53,119 nucleotides of DNA from NCBI GenBank assembly GCA_002294045.1, contig DBEP01000088.1, positions 46,646 to 99,764 on the forward strand, in the 5' to 3' direction. This DNA comes from Lachnoclostridium sp. UBA903 (lineage in GTDB: Bacteria; Bacillota; Clostridia; Lachnospirales; Lachnospiraceae). Shown one piece after another: positions 34,381 through 43,727 of the stretch. Within the stretch, counting starts at the first letter, position 1, and the number at the start of each line of letters is the position of its first letter. The notes under the pieces are model-generated. The model searched no databases. It worked only from the letters and a program-made list of their open reading frames with translations, and was not told the DNA's origin. The position numbers and the translations under genes are program-made.

Positions 34381-35031
34381 TTATTCCAAATACCATTCAT
34401 CTATGCCGGCACTTTCCGCATCCGGTGATTTCTCCGGCATATATTTCTTAAAGACTCTTTCCAGCAGCAGGGACCACAGCAGAATGCACAGTGCAGGTGT
34501 AATTAGAAACAACGGCAGTATGGCATAGGTTCCAAGGACAAACACAGCCGTAATAATAACCAGAAGTATGGTGGTAGGCAGATGTTTCATAGCCATAAAT
34601 AATGCGGTTTTGAACAGCTGTTTGATTCCCATGCTGAACCTTGACAGCAGCGGAAAAATATAAATGGTTACACAAACTAACAAAAACAGCATCGCATTGA
34701 AGATGCTCATCAGAATAAATCCCTGATTACCGCTTAAACCGGAAGCGAATCTGCGGTCAAAAATTAATACCACAAATAACAATGTCAGCAAAATTCCTGA
34801 TATAAGGCCGCTTTTAAAATTTGTCTTAAAAGAACGGAAAAATTCCCGGAACAGATATCCTCTTTCTCTCCGTATTACCTTTACTACCGCATAATATAAC
34901 GAGGTTGTGGCCGGTCCGATTGTTACGATCGGAATACATAAAAGCAGCCATATGATACTGATGATTACCATATCTACCAGCTTGCCCAGGACTGTAAAAA
35001 AACCATTGTCCATATTAAAAAAATTACCCAT
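34381..35031 (-). CDS. YesL-like membrane protein (DUF624)
   Basis: A 216-residue membrane protein with about five or six hydrophobic helices. The signature start GNFFNMDNGFFTVLGKLVDM and CIPIVTIGPATTSLYYAVVK belong to the YesL/DUF624 family, often found next to sugar ABC importers but of unknown function. ATG 35031 is chosen because AAGGAG lies nine bases upstream; an earlier in-frame start at 35067 would overlap the end of manA. Lies 19 bp after manA and is probably cotranscribed. Confidence 0.85.
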   Translation of the reverse strand: MGNFFNMDNGFFTVLGKLVDMVIISIIWLLLCIPIVTIGPATTSLYYAVVKVIRRERGYLFREFFRSFKTNFKSGLISGILLTLLFVVLIFDRRFASGLSGNQGFILMSIFNAMLFLLVCVTIYIFPLLSRFSMGIKQLFKTALFMAMKHLPTTILLVIITAVFVLGTYAILPLFLITPALCILLWSLLLERVFKKYMPEKSPDAESAGIDEWYLE

Positions 35032-35050
35032 CTGCGTAATCTCCTTTTTC

Positions 35051-35983
35051 TTATATATGTGAAGCAATCAGCTGTATACTGCCCTCCAGGCAGTAGTCTC
35101 CATACCCCGCCGGTAATATGAAGTGATCGCCTTTTACTATTTTTTCCCCGTCTATGGAACCTTCTCCTTCAATAACACTTAAAATGGTAAAAGGTTCGGA
35201 TTGTTTAAACACCTGTTTACCGTCAACAGATAATTTCTTTACTGAATAGTATTGACAGGTTATTAATTTTTCTACCACGGCATGTTCCAGTTTTATTTCT
35301 TGTCTGTCCGTGCCCTTATCCGCATGGGGACAGCGAATTACGTCAATACTCTTATCAATGTGCAGTTCCCTGGGCTTCCCGCCCGACAGCCTGTCATAAT
35401 CATAAAGCCGGTAAGTAATATCACTGTTCTGCTGGGTTTCCAGTATTACGGTTCCGCCCTTAATGGCATGTACCGTTCCGGGTTCAATTTGAAAAAAATC
35501 ACCCTTCTTCACAGGCAGTACCCGGATTAATTCATTCCATCTGTGGTCCGCTATCATGGTTTTTAGTTCTTCTTTATCTTTCGCATTATGGCCGATAACA
35601 ATTTTCCCGCCGGCTTCACAATCCAGGACATACCAACATTCCGTTTTGCCTAAAGAGCCTTTTTCATGCTGAGACGCATATTCGTCATTCGGATGAACCT
35701 GTATGCTTAAATCGGTCTTAGCATCAATAATCTTAACCAGCAGCGGAAAGGTATCGCCGTCTGCTCCGCCAAACAGCTCCCTGTGGTCCTTCCATAAGCC
35801 GCTTAGTTTCTCTCCTTTAAATTTCCCGCTCCTTATGGTACAGTCTCCATTGGCATGTGCACTGACTGCCCAGCATTCCCCCGTATTATCACTGGGTATG
35901 TCATAACCGAAATCCGTCTTAAGCCGATTGCCGCCCCAGATCATTTCTTTAAATACCGGTTCCAAAAATATTATGTCTTTCAT
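35051..35983 (-). CDS. manA: Mannose-6-phosphate isomerase, class I
   Basis: A 310-residue short-form ManA interconverting mannose-6-P and fructose-6-P. LEPVFKEMIWGGNRL at the start, DLSIQVHPND with the zinc ligands, GKTECWYVLD and EPGTVHAIKGG are all present. The chosen ATG has GAGGAGG five bases upstream; ten extra upstream codons are not conserved. Followed by the YesL-like gene. Confidence 0.95.
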   Translation of the reverse strand: MKDIIFLEPVFKEMIWGGNRLKTDFGYDIPSDNTGECWAVSAHANGDCTIRSGKFKGEKLSGLWKDHRELFGGADGDTFPLLVKIIDAKTDLSIQVHPNDEYASQHEKGSLGKTECWYVLDCEAGGKIVIGHNAKDKEELKTMIADHRWNELIRVLPVKKGDFFQIEPGTVHAIKGGTVILETQQNSDITYRLYDYDRLSGGKPRELHIDKSIDVIRCPHADKGTDRQEIKLEHAVVEKLITCQYYSVKKLSVDGKQVFKQSEPFTILSVIEGEGSIDGEKIVKGDHFILPAGYGDYCLEGSIQLIASHI

Positions 35984-36129
35984 TGCTGCCTCCTCAAGTA
36001 TTTGAATAAACATGTTTTTATTTTATCATATTTTTACTCTATACAAAAGTGAAAATTATCTAAATTATTTATATCCTTTTTATCCGTAATAAATAAACAT
36101 TCCTTCCGGTACCGAAGTCTTGAACAAGC

Positions 36130-36290
36130 TGGGGAGGGGCGGGACAAACGCAAGGCTGTTTCCTATTGAATGAAAAAGAGTTTGCAAAGCAAACTCTGTG
36201 CTGATGCGCTGTCACTTTAGTGACATCTTCCGTTGGCGCGTCATGTGCATCCCCGGAGGGTTTTTATCTCATAGGACGAACTTTCCTATG
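36130..36290. repeat. Cluster of palindromes between manA and the SLH protein gene
   Basis: Contains perfect hairpins AGAGTTTGC-aaa-GCAAACTCT (36177-36197) and GTCACT-tt-AGTGAC (36211-36224), and opposed TTTCCTAT sequences near both ends. Looks like a dispersed intergenic repeat of composite hairpins. No coding potential. The rest of the gap (35984-36129) shows nothing further beyond the manA 5' region. Confidence 0.5.
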
Positions 36291-36293
36291 GGA

Positions 36294-36320
36294 CAAAAAA
36301 AGGGGCCGTTACCAGCCCCT
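36294..36320 (-). terminator. Terminator of the SLH surface protein gene
   Basis: Minus strand AAGGGGC-n8-GCCCC followed by seven T, 16 bp after the stop codon. Confidence 0.85.
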
Positions 36321-36335
36321 TCTTGCTTATTAATT

Positions 36336-38669
36336 CTATTCTTTTGTATTTAGCATCCCTATTAACATATTTGCCGCTTCCCCGCGTGTTAATTTATCAT
36401 TTGGCCGGAATTCCTTGTCACTGTTGGCCGTAATAATGTTTAATCCGTTTGCCAGTGCGGTATAACCGTATAATTCTTCCGGTATCTGATCCTGATCCTT
36501 AAAGCCGGTATTATAAATATCCTTTAGCTTTGCTACGTTTTCATAGCCTAAAATCTGGATGGCAAACTTGGATACCGAAGCCCGTGTTATGGTGGAATCG
36601 TCATTCTTAATCTGGTATTTGCCGCTGTTATAATAGATATTGGCCAGATTTAAGAATTCGGTTAATTCCTTTGTGGTTATGGCATTACCCGGTTTGAATT
36701 CCCCGCCTTTAAATCCGATTCCGATATCTGCCAGAAGCAGGATGTTACGGCTGGAGCCGGTATCTTTAATATCACTGTAGCTATAGATATTTTCCTCCGC
36801 AACATATTCTTCCCCGTCATAATTTAACTGTTTCCCGGTAAACGGAGAAATGAAAGCCGGCCATATATCCGTTCTGTATACTAACCGTACTTTATAATCC
36901 ACCGAATAATCATCCGAGCTTATTACGTTTTTCCCTGAGCTGTAGGAATGAATATTATTTATTTCGTATACAAGATGATAGCCGTCATTGGAAATATATG
37001 CCTTAAATGCGTCCGCCGCACTAATGCTGTTCTTAGGTGATTCAAAGGTTATATCATCATACCAGTTATAAGAGAAGGAATAAATTTTTCCGGTCACACC
37101 GTCTACCGCACCGTATATCCCGTTATAAGAGTAGTTGATTCCTTCATTTACCCTTTCATAATTATAATTATAACCGCCGTATACTTCCTTACCATCCTTA
37201 TAAGCTATCACATAAGTTTCCCTGTTATCGGTTAATACGGATTTTTCAAACAAATCCGGTATCTGTTTCTTTATGAATTCTTCCAATATCTTCTGTCCCT
37301 GTTCGGAAGTGTAATTTACCTTAACGGTCTCCCATTCTTTTTCACTCATATTATAATAATCTTTGACACTTGCATTAAAGGAAACTATTTTACCGGTTAT
37401 CGCATCCACTTCCGCACTTGCATAAGCACGGTAAATATCTCCGCTTTCTTTATTACTTTCCCTCGGATCGGACAAAGTGATGCTCCAGATATATTTCGTA
37501 CCTTCACCAACACTGTAAAAACTGTTCCTTTTGTATAAATTAGCGGAAATGGATTTTAAGTTATCATCCAATAATAAGCTCTTATTCCCTGTTATTGCTT
37601 TAATCGCGTCTTCCCTGCTGATTAAGCCCTTTAATTCATCCAGCTTCAGGATTTCTTCTTCGGTCAGTTTCAGGCTGCCTTCACCGGCCGCAGAATCAGC
37701 GGCTGCTTCCTCCTTGTTTGCGGAAGTGCTGCCACTGTCTTCCCTGACTACCCATTCATTCTGTGTAGTATAAACCTCACCGGTTTGGGCGTCCACGGCT
37801 ACATAGGAATTATCCGGCGAATAAACCAGAAAGGCTTTTACTTTTGTATTACCGTTTTTATCCGTTGTATATGCATTCTGATAGGTCAGCTTCATGGTAA
37901 CTGTTTTACCTATTTTCTCCGCTGCCTCCTGCTTCGTGATTTTTGCAGCGGAAGAAGGAATCTCAACATTATATAACCATTCGGCACTAAAGGATACCAC
38001 TTTGCCGGTTTCATAATTCACACCTACCGTTACCGTATTGTCAGGCATGGGAATCCCGTTTTCCACACGCTGGTACTGGTAAGTATACAATCCGCCGTAG
38101 TATCCCTGCGAAGGTGTACTTACATATTCAACCTTGTTATAAATATCCGGTGTTGTTTTTTTAATAAACTGGGCGGCAGTTTCCTTCAGCTCCGATTTCA
38201 GATACTTGGGTGCATAGCTGCCTTCGTTATTGTTTCTGGAATAATAATATAAAATATTTCCATTCTGATCGCTTCGTACGGTAATGCGTTTTGAATAATC
38301 CTCCGTAGACCAGTCCAATTTCCAGTAGGCTGAGGAACCACTGCTTTCCGTAATAAAATTATAGTTAAATACGGATAATTCATCCGGAATCGCAATTTTG
38401 GATTTCACCGCTTTAATAATACGTTCCAAATCCTCCGCCTTCGGTTCGCCGGTTACCGCTCCCCCTGTTGCCGGAATATCAACGGGAGCTGCAATTGCAA
38501 TATCACCTGCAAAATCAACCCCTGCCGCATTTGCCGCAGCCGCCTTGTTAGCATATAATACCTCTGCCGCGGCATCGGTATTGCTTTCCGCACCATAAAC
38601 CGCACCGGGTAAACAGGTCATGACCATGCAGCCGATCAAAATCATTGGTACTAATTTTTTTCGTAACAT
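36336..38669 (-). CDS. Surface protein with YcdB/PepSY-like repeats and C-terminal SLH domains
   Basis: A 777-residue exported protein. A signal peptide (MLRKKLVPMILIGCMVMTCL, ending near PGAVYGA) is followed by two regions of YcdB/PepSY-like repeats (about 90-310 and 330-620) with recurring ITGKIVSF/VTGKIYSF strands. The last 130 residues hold SLH motifs (GIGFKGGEFKPGNAITTKE and KEFRPNDKLTRGEAANMLIG), which bind secondary cell-wall polymer. So it is a wall-bound, probably protease-regulating or structural protein; function unproven. SD AAAAGGAGG and a strong terminator mark a single-gene unit. Confidence 0.88.
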   Translation of the reverse strand: MLRKKLVPMILIGCMVMTCLPGAVYGAESNTDAAAEVLYANKAAAANAAGVDFAGDIAIAAPVDIPATGGAVTGEPKAEDLERIIKAVKSKIAIPDELSVFNYNFITESSGSSAYWKLDWSTEDYSKRITVRSDQNGNILYYYSRNNNEGSYAPKYLKSELKETAAQFIKKTTPDIYNKVEYVSTPSQGYYGGLYTYQYQRVENGIPMPDNTVTVGVNYETGKVVSFSAEWLYNVEIPSSAAKITKQEAAEKIGKTVTMKLTYQNAYTTDKNGNTKVKAFLVYSPDNSYVAVDAQTGEVYTTQNEWVVREDSGSTSANKEEAAADSAAGEGSLKLTEEEILKLDELKGLISREDAIKAITGNKSLLLDDNLKSISANLYKRNSFYSVGEGTKYIWSITLSDPRESNKESGDIYRAYASAEVDAITGKIVSFNASVKDYYNMSEKEWETVKVNYTSEQGQKILEEFIKKQIPDLFEKSVLTDNRETYVIAYKDGKEVYGGYNYNYERVNEGINYSYNGIYGAVDGVTGKIYSFSYNWYDDITFESPKNSISAADAFKAYISNDGYHLVYEINNIHSYSSGKNVISSDDYSVDYKVRLVYRTDIWPAFISPFTGKQLNYDGEEYVAEENIYSYSDIKDTGSSRNILLLADIGIGFKGGEFKPGNAITTKELTEFLNLANIYYNSGKYQIKNDDSTITRASVSKFAIQILGYENVAKLKDIYNTGFKDQDQIPEELYGYTALANGLNIITANSDKEFRPNDKLTRGEAANMLIGMLNTKE

Positions 38670-38983
38670 ATTAATTCCTCCTTTTCTTCTTTAAGCACTC
38701 CGGAATATCATACGGAAATCGTCTCCTGTTTACCGTCTGTATTCCATTCCGGTCACACCCAGATTCTTTGCCTTCACGTATTAGACGATACAAAATATGG
38801 CATAGTTCCATTTATTTTCTAAATTTTATAAATTATTGAAATATTTTTATCCGTAATACTATTGCCTATTTTATTTATTTATATTAATATTAAATATTAT
38901 GTTTTTGTCTCATAGATAAGTTCGTCTTATTAAGCTTTTAATAGCCAAAAAAGTATTGCTATAAGATATAGAAGGAGTTTTGA
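38670..38983. promoter_or_regulatory. Divergent intergenic region, SLH protein gene and azlC
   Basis: AT-rich, no gene. A possible azlC promoter is TTGTCT-n17-TATTAA near 38915-38943, overlapping an inverted repeat ATAAG-n5-CTTAT that could be an operator. No promoter for the SLH gene could be chosen among several AT-rich candidates. Confidence 0.35.
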
Positions 38984-39679
38984 ATGAATGAAAAAACAAA
39001 GGCCTTCCGAGCCGCATTTCCCCACACCATTCCTGTTTTTACGGGATATATCGTACTCGGTATGGCATATGGAATCCTCTTAAGCAGCAAAGGTTATTCC
39101 TTCCTGTGGTCCGCCCTAACAAGCCTTTTTATTTATGCCGGTTCCATGCAGTTCGTATCCATAAGTCTCCTGGCTGCGGGTTTCCACCCGTTATATGCCT
39201 GTCTTATGACACTGATGGTTAATGCCAGGCATTTATTTTACGGTATCTCCATGCTTTCTGAATTTCAGAGGACCGGAAAGAAAAAACCTTATTTAATCTT
39301 TGGATTAACCGACGAGACCTTCTCCATATTATGTTCCGCTAAAGCGCCTGCCGGAATTGACAAAGGCTGGTTTATGTTTTTTATTACCTTGCTGAACCAG
39401 ATTTACTGGGTATGCGGGTCCGTCCTGGGCAGCGTCTTGGGCAGCATGATTCGTTTTAATACCCAGGGCATTGATTTTGCGCTGACCGCTCTGTTTGTAG
39501 TTATATTTATAAACCAGTGGAAATCCACCCCCAATCACATACCGGTACTGATAGGTCTTACCGCTTCCGTTTTATGCAGGATAGTTTTTGGTTCGTCTAA
39601 TTTTATCATACCTGCCATGATTGCCATTCTTATATTGGTGACCGTTTTTCAAAATAAAATAGAATCGAGGAATACATAA
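38984..39679 (+). CDS. azlC: Branched-chain amino acid exporter subunit AzlC
   Basis: A 231-residue AzlC protein with several membrane helices. The family pattern is clear: GYIVLGMAYGILLSSKGYSF near the start, YAGSMQFVSISLL, LMVNARHLFYGISM and LTDETFSI. Together with AzlD it exports branched-chain amino acids or analogues. SD AAGGAG precedes the ATG. Its stop overlaps the azlD start (TAATG). Confidence 0.95.
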   Translation: MNEKTKAFRAAFPHTIPVFTGYIVLGMAYGILLSSKGYSFLWSALTSLFIYAGSMQFVSISLLAAGFHPLYACLMTLMVNARHLFYGISMLSEFQRTGKKKPYLIFGLTDETFSILCSAKAPAGIDKGWFMFFITLLNQIYWVCGSVLGSVLGSMIRFNTQGIDFALTALFVVIFINQWKSTPNHIPVLIGLTASVLCRIVFGSSNFIIPAMIAILILVTVFQNKIESRNT

Positions 39680-40011
39680 TGCCATTTACCATGACTCAGT
39701 CACTTGTATTTTTTGGACTCATCAGCCTGACTACCATATTTATCAGGTTCCTCCCTTTTGTTCTGTTTCCGGAAAACAAAAAAACACCCGGATACATCAC
39801 CTATCTGGGCAGAGTTTTACCCTATACCATAATCGGCATGCTTGTTATATACTGCTTAAAGGACATTTCCTTTACCCAGGCTCCTTACGGTCTGCCTGAG
39901 GCAATCTCCATAGCGGCCATAATTGTACTCCATCTGAAGAAAGGCAATACATTCTTAAGCATAGGTGCTGGAACCGTTATTTATATGCTGCTGGTGCAGT
40001 TTATATTTTAG
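39679..40011 (+). CDS. azlD: Branched-chain amino acid exporter subunit AzlD
   Basis: A 110-residue AzlD partner with four hydrophobic stretches (TTIFIRFLPFVLF ... GRVLPYTIIGMLVIYCLKD). Translationally coupled to azlC by a one-base overlap. Its last 11 bases overlap the 3' end of the converging DUF1015 gene. Confidence 0.94.
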   Translation: MPFTMTQSLVFFGLISLTTIFIRFLPFVLFPENKKTPGYITYLGRVLPYTIIGMLVIYCLKDISFTQAPYGLPEAISIAAIIVLHLKKGNTFLSIGAGTVIYMLLVQFIF

Positions 40012-41248
40012 TAAGTTTATGTATAAATAAACCGCTTCTTAATTTCGGTTCAAACCAGGTCGATTTGGGAGGCATTAATTTACCCTCATCGGCTACGGCA
40101 AATAATTCCGAAATACTGGTGGGATACATGGAAAAAGCCACTGCCATATCTTCGTTAACCCTCTTTTCCAGCTCTTTAAGCCCCCTGATTCCGCCGATAA
40201 AATCAATCCTTTTATCGGTCCGCGGATCTCTGATTCCAAGTATCCCGCTTAATAAATAATCCTGCAGTATGGAAACATCCAGTGCCTTAACCGGGTCCGT
40301 ATTATTTCTGATGTCTTCATGGGCAGTCAGCCTGTACCAGTTACCTGCCGCATACATACCGAAACATCCCTTTTTCTCCGGTGCATACCCACTCTTTCCT
40401 ATTAATTCAATCTGAAAAGATTCGGATACCCGGCTTAAAAATTCATTTATCCCATAACCGTTGAAATCTTTTACCACCCGGTTATAGGGCATAATCATTA
40501 ACTGGTCTTCCGGAAACAAAACGGAGAGAAAATAGTTAAATTCTTCCGAAGCATTACACCCAGGATTGGCTTTTCTCCTCTTTAAACCTACTTTTACGGC
40601 AGAAGCGGCCCTGTGATGTCCGTCTGCTATATAGATACTGTTAATCCCGGCAAAGGCCTTCCGGATACCGTCGATTTTATTTTCCTCCTGAATCATCCAG
40701 ACATTGTGCGTAACTCCGTCCGGTGAGGTAAATCCGTATAAAACATTCTCTTTTTTTACTTCGCTTATAATTTCATTAATAATTTCGTGGGAACGGTATA
40801 CTAAAAAAATAGGTCCGGTCTGGGCATTGCAGACGTCTACATGGCGTATCCGGTCCAGTTCTTTCTCTTCCCTGGTATTTTCATGTTTCTTAATAACATT
40901 GTTCAGATAATCATCAATGGAGGAACAGGCAACCAATCCGGTCTGGGCTCTTCTGTCCATAATCAGCTCATAAACGTAGTAGCACTCCTTGGTCTCCTTA
41001 ATAAAAATACCGTCTGAAATCATTTTCTCCAAAATAGTTCCGGCCATATTGTAAACCCTGTCGTCATAAGGACCCACACTGCCGTCAAACTGTGTTTCAG
41101 CCCGGTCAATACACAGAAAGGAAAGAGGTTCCTTTCTTACTTCCTTTTCAGCTTCTTCCCGATCGTAAACATCATAAGGCAGGGCGGCTATCCTCTCTGC
41201 TTTATCCACGGCCGGCCTGATACACTGAAACGGTTTCACATCTGCCAT
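40001..41248 (-). CDS. DUF1015 family protein
   Basis: A 415-residue DUF1015 protein. The start MADVKPFQCIRPAVD ... IAALPYDVYDREEAEKEV and the central IADGHHRAASAVK are the family marks. Function is unknown; members are often encoded beside serA/serC. Here serCA lies 4-6 kb away on the same strand with alkaline phosphatase and YibE/F genes between. SD AGGAGG is ten bases upstream. It converges on azlD with an 11-bp overlap and no terminator between them. Confidence 0.9.
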   Translation of the reverse strand: MADVKPFQCIRPAVDKAERIAALPYDVYDREEAEKEVRKEPLSFLCIDRAETQFDGSVGPYDDRVYNMAGTILEKMISDGIFIKETKECYYVYELIMDRRAQTGLVACSSIDDYLNNVIKKHENTREEKELDRIRHVDVCNAQTGPIFLVYRSHEIINEIISEVKKENVLYGFTSPDGVTHNVWMIQEENKIDGIRKAFAGINSIYIADGHHRAASAVKVGLKRRKANPGCNASEEFNYFLSVLFPEDQLMIMPYNRVVKDFNGYGINEFLSRVSESFQIELIGKSGYAPEKKGCFGMYAAGNWYRLTAHEDIRNNTDPVKALDVSILQDYLLSGILGIRDPRTDKRIDFIGGIRGLKELEKRVNEDMAVAFSMYPTSISELFAVADEGKLMPPKSTWFEPKLRSGLFIHKLTKI

Positions 41249-41398
41249 ATCATAATTCCTCCTAAGTTATAATACTGCTTAAATTTTAAGTCTGTTCCCA
41301 TACTGCCGGATTTCAACCGGCAATCTCCTATATACCCATTATAATCCATAAACCTTAAAAAGCAAGTAAATCGTCTGCCAAATAACAGAATAAACCCA

Positions 41399-41656
41399 GG
41401 AAAAAATAATTCCAAGAGGAAGGCGGCCCCCGGAGGTAGTTGGGAGACTTTTGCATTGGGAAGGTTCCCTAATGACACTTAAACTCCAGAAATTACGCCG
41501 GGAGTGAAAACCGGTTCTGTCTGAGCGTTAGCGAGTTGGCCGGTTTTCACTCCGTCCTAAGTAATTTTTGGTGTTTATTAGCGTCATAGGGGTTCTTTCC
41601 TGCAAAAGCCTCCCAACTACCTCCGGAGGCCGCCTTCCTCCTGGAATTATTTTTCA
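41399..41656. repeat. Very long inverted repeat (arms about 115 bp)
   Basis: Two arms, about 41399-41513 and 41540-41656, are near-perfect reverse complements over their outer 55 bp (AATAATTCCA.GAGGAAGGCGG ... GGTAGTTGGGAG.CTTTTGCA) and good over the inner 60 bp, ending in GGAGTGAAAACCGG / CCGGTTTTCACTCC. The loop is about 25 bp. There is no open frame of note. It could be a large MITE, a folded RNA gene or a cruciform-forming element. Confidence 0.8.
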
Positions 41657-41780
41657 AAATGTAAGCCAAATATTAAATTTGTAAAGGCAAACACCAATAA
41701 GTAAAGCTTATGTTAATTGTAACCGCAGCCTATTGATATCTCATTTCTTATATGATATTTATGAAGCATGCCATATATTT

Positions 41781-41946
41781 CTAGTACAGCATTGCATAAT
41801 TTTCGCTTAATATCAGTGCCTGATATTTGCGACAAGGCAAGGCAGAGGAGGGAAGCGCAGCTGTTCTATGCTGACTGACGATAACGCAGCACTGGCGTAA
41901 ATAGCGGGTGCTGAATTAAGTGATAATTGTGCAATGCTGTACTAAA
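41781..41946. repeat. MITE-like inverted-repeat element, TAGTACAGCATTGCA ends
   Basis: About 165 bp with arms of about 38 bp: TAGTACAGCATTGCATAATT... on the left and its near reverse complement ...AATTGTGCAATGCTGTACTA on the right. GC-rich middle. No coding capacity. Lies 185 bp upstream of the alkaline phosphatase gene. Between it and the gene I see no clear promoter. Confidence 0.75.
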
Positions 41947-42130
41947 TACTGGGTATTCAGGAAATTCTGTTTCAGCCATGGATGGGAGGGGATTAGAAAA
42001 AAATAAAACTGTAAAACCGTATATTTACAACGTGATAAACAGGAAAAATACTTTTCGGATACCCTCAAAAAGGGTAAAAACTTCCAGTTAACAATTCATT
42101 ATTGCCTCATTCAGGCAGATAGGAGTTCTC

Positions 42131-43669
42131 ATGAATAAGATATTAAAAAGAATTATAGCAGGGACAGCCATAAGTGCCTTAGCATTAACAGCTTTTTTTA
42201 TGGATTTACGTAAGGACGTTACCAGTATCGCGGCTGAAAGCCCGAAAGCAGCCGAAGCAGCGGTGACGGATGCGCCAAAATATGTGTTTTTATTTATCGG
42301 AGACGGGATGAGTTATCCTCAGATTCAGGCAGCAAGCGATTATCTGGGTGCCATGGGCCAGATCAGAAGCTCCGATATTTTGACCGGAAACAAATATTTG
42401 GATTTTATGAAATTCCCGGTTGCCGGGTCTGCCATTACTTATGATTCCACTTCCTTTTGCCCTGATTCTGCTTCCACCGCCACTTCTTTGTCAACCGGAT
42501 ATAAAACTTACAGCGGTATCATCAACATGGATGAGACCCAGACCATAGCTTATGAAACCATATCGGAAAAATTAAAAAAACAATTAGGCTATAAAATAGG
42601 TATTATATCAACCGTTAATTTAAACCATGCCACACCGGCCGCATTCTACGCCCATCAGCCTTCCAGAAATAATTATTACGCTATCGGCTTAGAAATGATT
42701 GAAAGTGATTTTGAATATTTCGCCGGAGGAGCTTTAAAAAATATAACCGGGGACGATAAAACGAAACCCCAGGAAAATCTTTATGCAGTGGCCGAAAAAA
42801 GCGGTTATAAGGTTATCAACACGCAGAATGAGGCCGAATTGCTTACGGCTGCGGACGGCAAAGCTATTATTATCGGCGAAACCCTTGCAGACAGCGATTC
42901 CCTATCTTATGCCAATGATGTGAAGGCAGGAGAATGGGAATTGAAAGACTATGTAAAGAAAGGTATTGAAGTGCTTGATAACGACAATGGCTTCTTTATG
43001 ATGGTTGAAGGCGGTAAAATTGACTGGGCCTGTCATGCAAATGATGCCGGCTCCACCATTGCAGACACAATTGCCCTGGATGATGCAGTAGGTGAGGCAA
43101 TCTCTTTTTATAACCGTCATCCCCTGGAAACTTTAATTATTGTAACAGGCGACCATGAAACAGGCGGATTAACCATCGGTTATGCCGGTACTGATTACGA
43201 TACTTATTTAACAAATCTGTCCAACCAAAAATTATCCTATGCAAAATTTGATACGGATTATGTAAGCAAATATAAAGAAAACAATACATCTTTTGAAACA
43301 GTCTTAAAAGATATCAAAGAAAATTTCGGACTGCTGACATCAAACGACAGTCAGGCGTCGGAAAATCCTAAATTAGTTCTGACTTCTTATGAATATAATC
43401 TCTTAAAGACTGCCTATGACAAGACAATGGGCAGGAACAGTACCGAAAGAAGCCAGGAAGAATACATTCTGTACGGTTCTTATGAGCCCTTAACCGTAAC
43501 CATTACCCACCTGCTGAATAATAAATCGGGTATCAGCTTCTCTTCCTATGCTCATACCGGCCTTCCGGTAGGCGTATTTGCCAAAGGAACGGGGGCAACT
43601 CTTTTTGAAGGCTATTATGATAATACGGAAATATATGATAATCTGGCTAATTTACTGAAAGTGAAATAA
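42131..43669 (+). CDS. phoA: Alkaline phosphatase (PhoA family), exported
   Basis: A 512-residue alkaline phosphatase. An N-terminal hydrophobic signal/anchor (about residues 8-24) is followed by the metal-site FIGDGMSYPQIQA and the nucleophile motif PDSASTATS with Ser113. The C-terminal metal motif VTGDHETGG is also present. Releases phosphate from monoesters outside the membrane; often phosphate-starvation induced, although no PHO box was identified. SD TAGGAG precedes the ATG. The YibE/F gene follows after 58 bp and may be cotranscribed. Confidence 0.95.
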   Translation: MNKILKRIIAGTAISALALTAFFMDLRKDVTSIAAESPKAAEAAVTDAPKYVFLFIGDGMSYPQIQAASDYLGAMGQIRSSDILTGNKYLDFMKFPVAGSAITYDSTSFCPDSASTATSLSTGYKTYSGIINMDETQTIAYETISEKLKKQLGYKIGIISTVNLNHATPAAFYAHQPSRNNYYAIGLEMIESDFEYFAGGALKNITGDDKTKPQENLYAVAEKSGYKVINTQNEAELLTAADGKAIIIGETLADSDSLSYANDVKAGEWELKDYVKKGIEVLDNDNGFFMMVEGGKIDWACHANDAGSTIADTIALDDAVGEAISFYNRHPLETLIIVTGDHETGGLTIGYAGTDYDTYLTNLSNQKLSYAKFDTDYVSKYKENNTSFETVLKDIKENFGLLTSNDSQASENPKLVLTSYEYNLLKTAYDKTMGRNSTERSQEEYILYGSYEPLTVTITHLLNNKSGISFSSYAHTGLPVGVFAKGTGATLFEGYYDNTEIYDNLANLLKVK

Positions 43670-43727
43670 CAGAAAGGATTACCGGGGAATAAAACCAATA
43701 AATACAGAAAGAAGGACCTGAAATTTT

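Noticed and set aside
41236..41478. 80-codon minus-strand frame upstream of the DUF1015 gene
   Set aside because: It reads through one arm of the long inverted repeat and has no family resemblance or ribosome site at its start.
41399..41946. Insertion sequence
   Set aside because: Inverted repeats are present but there is no transposase frame between or near them; classed as non-autonomous or folding elements.
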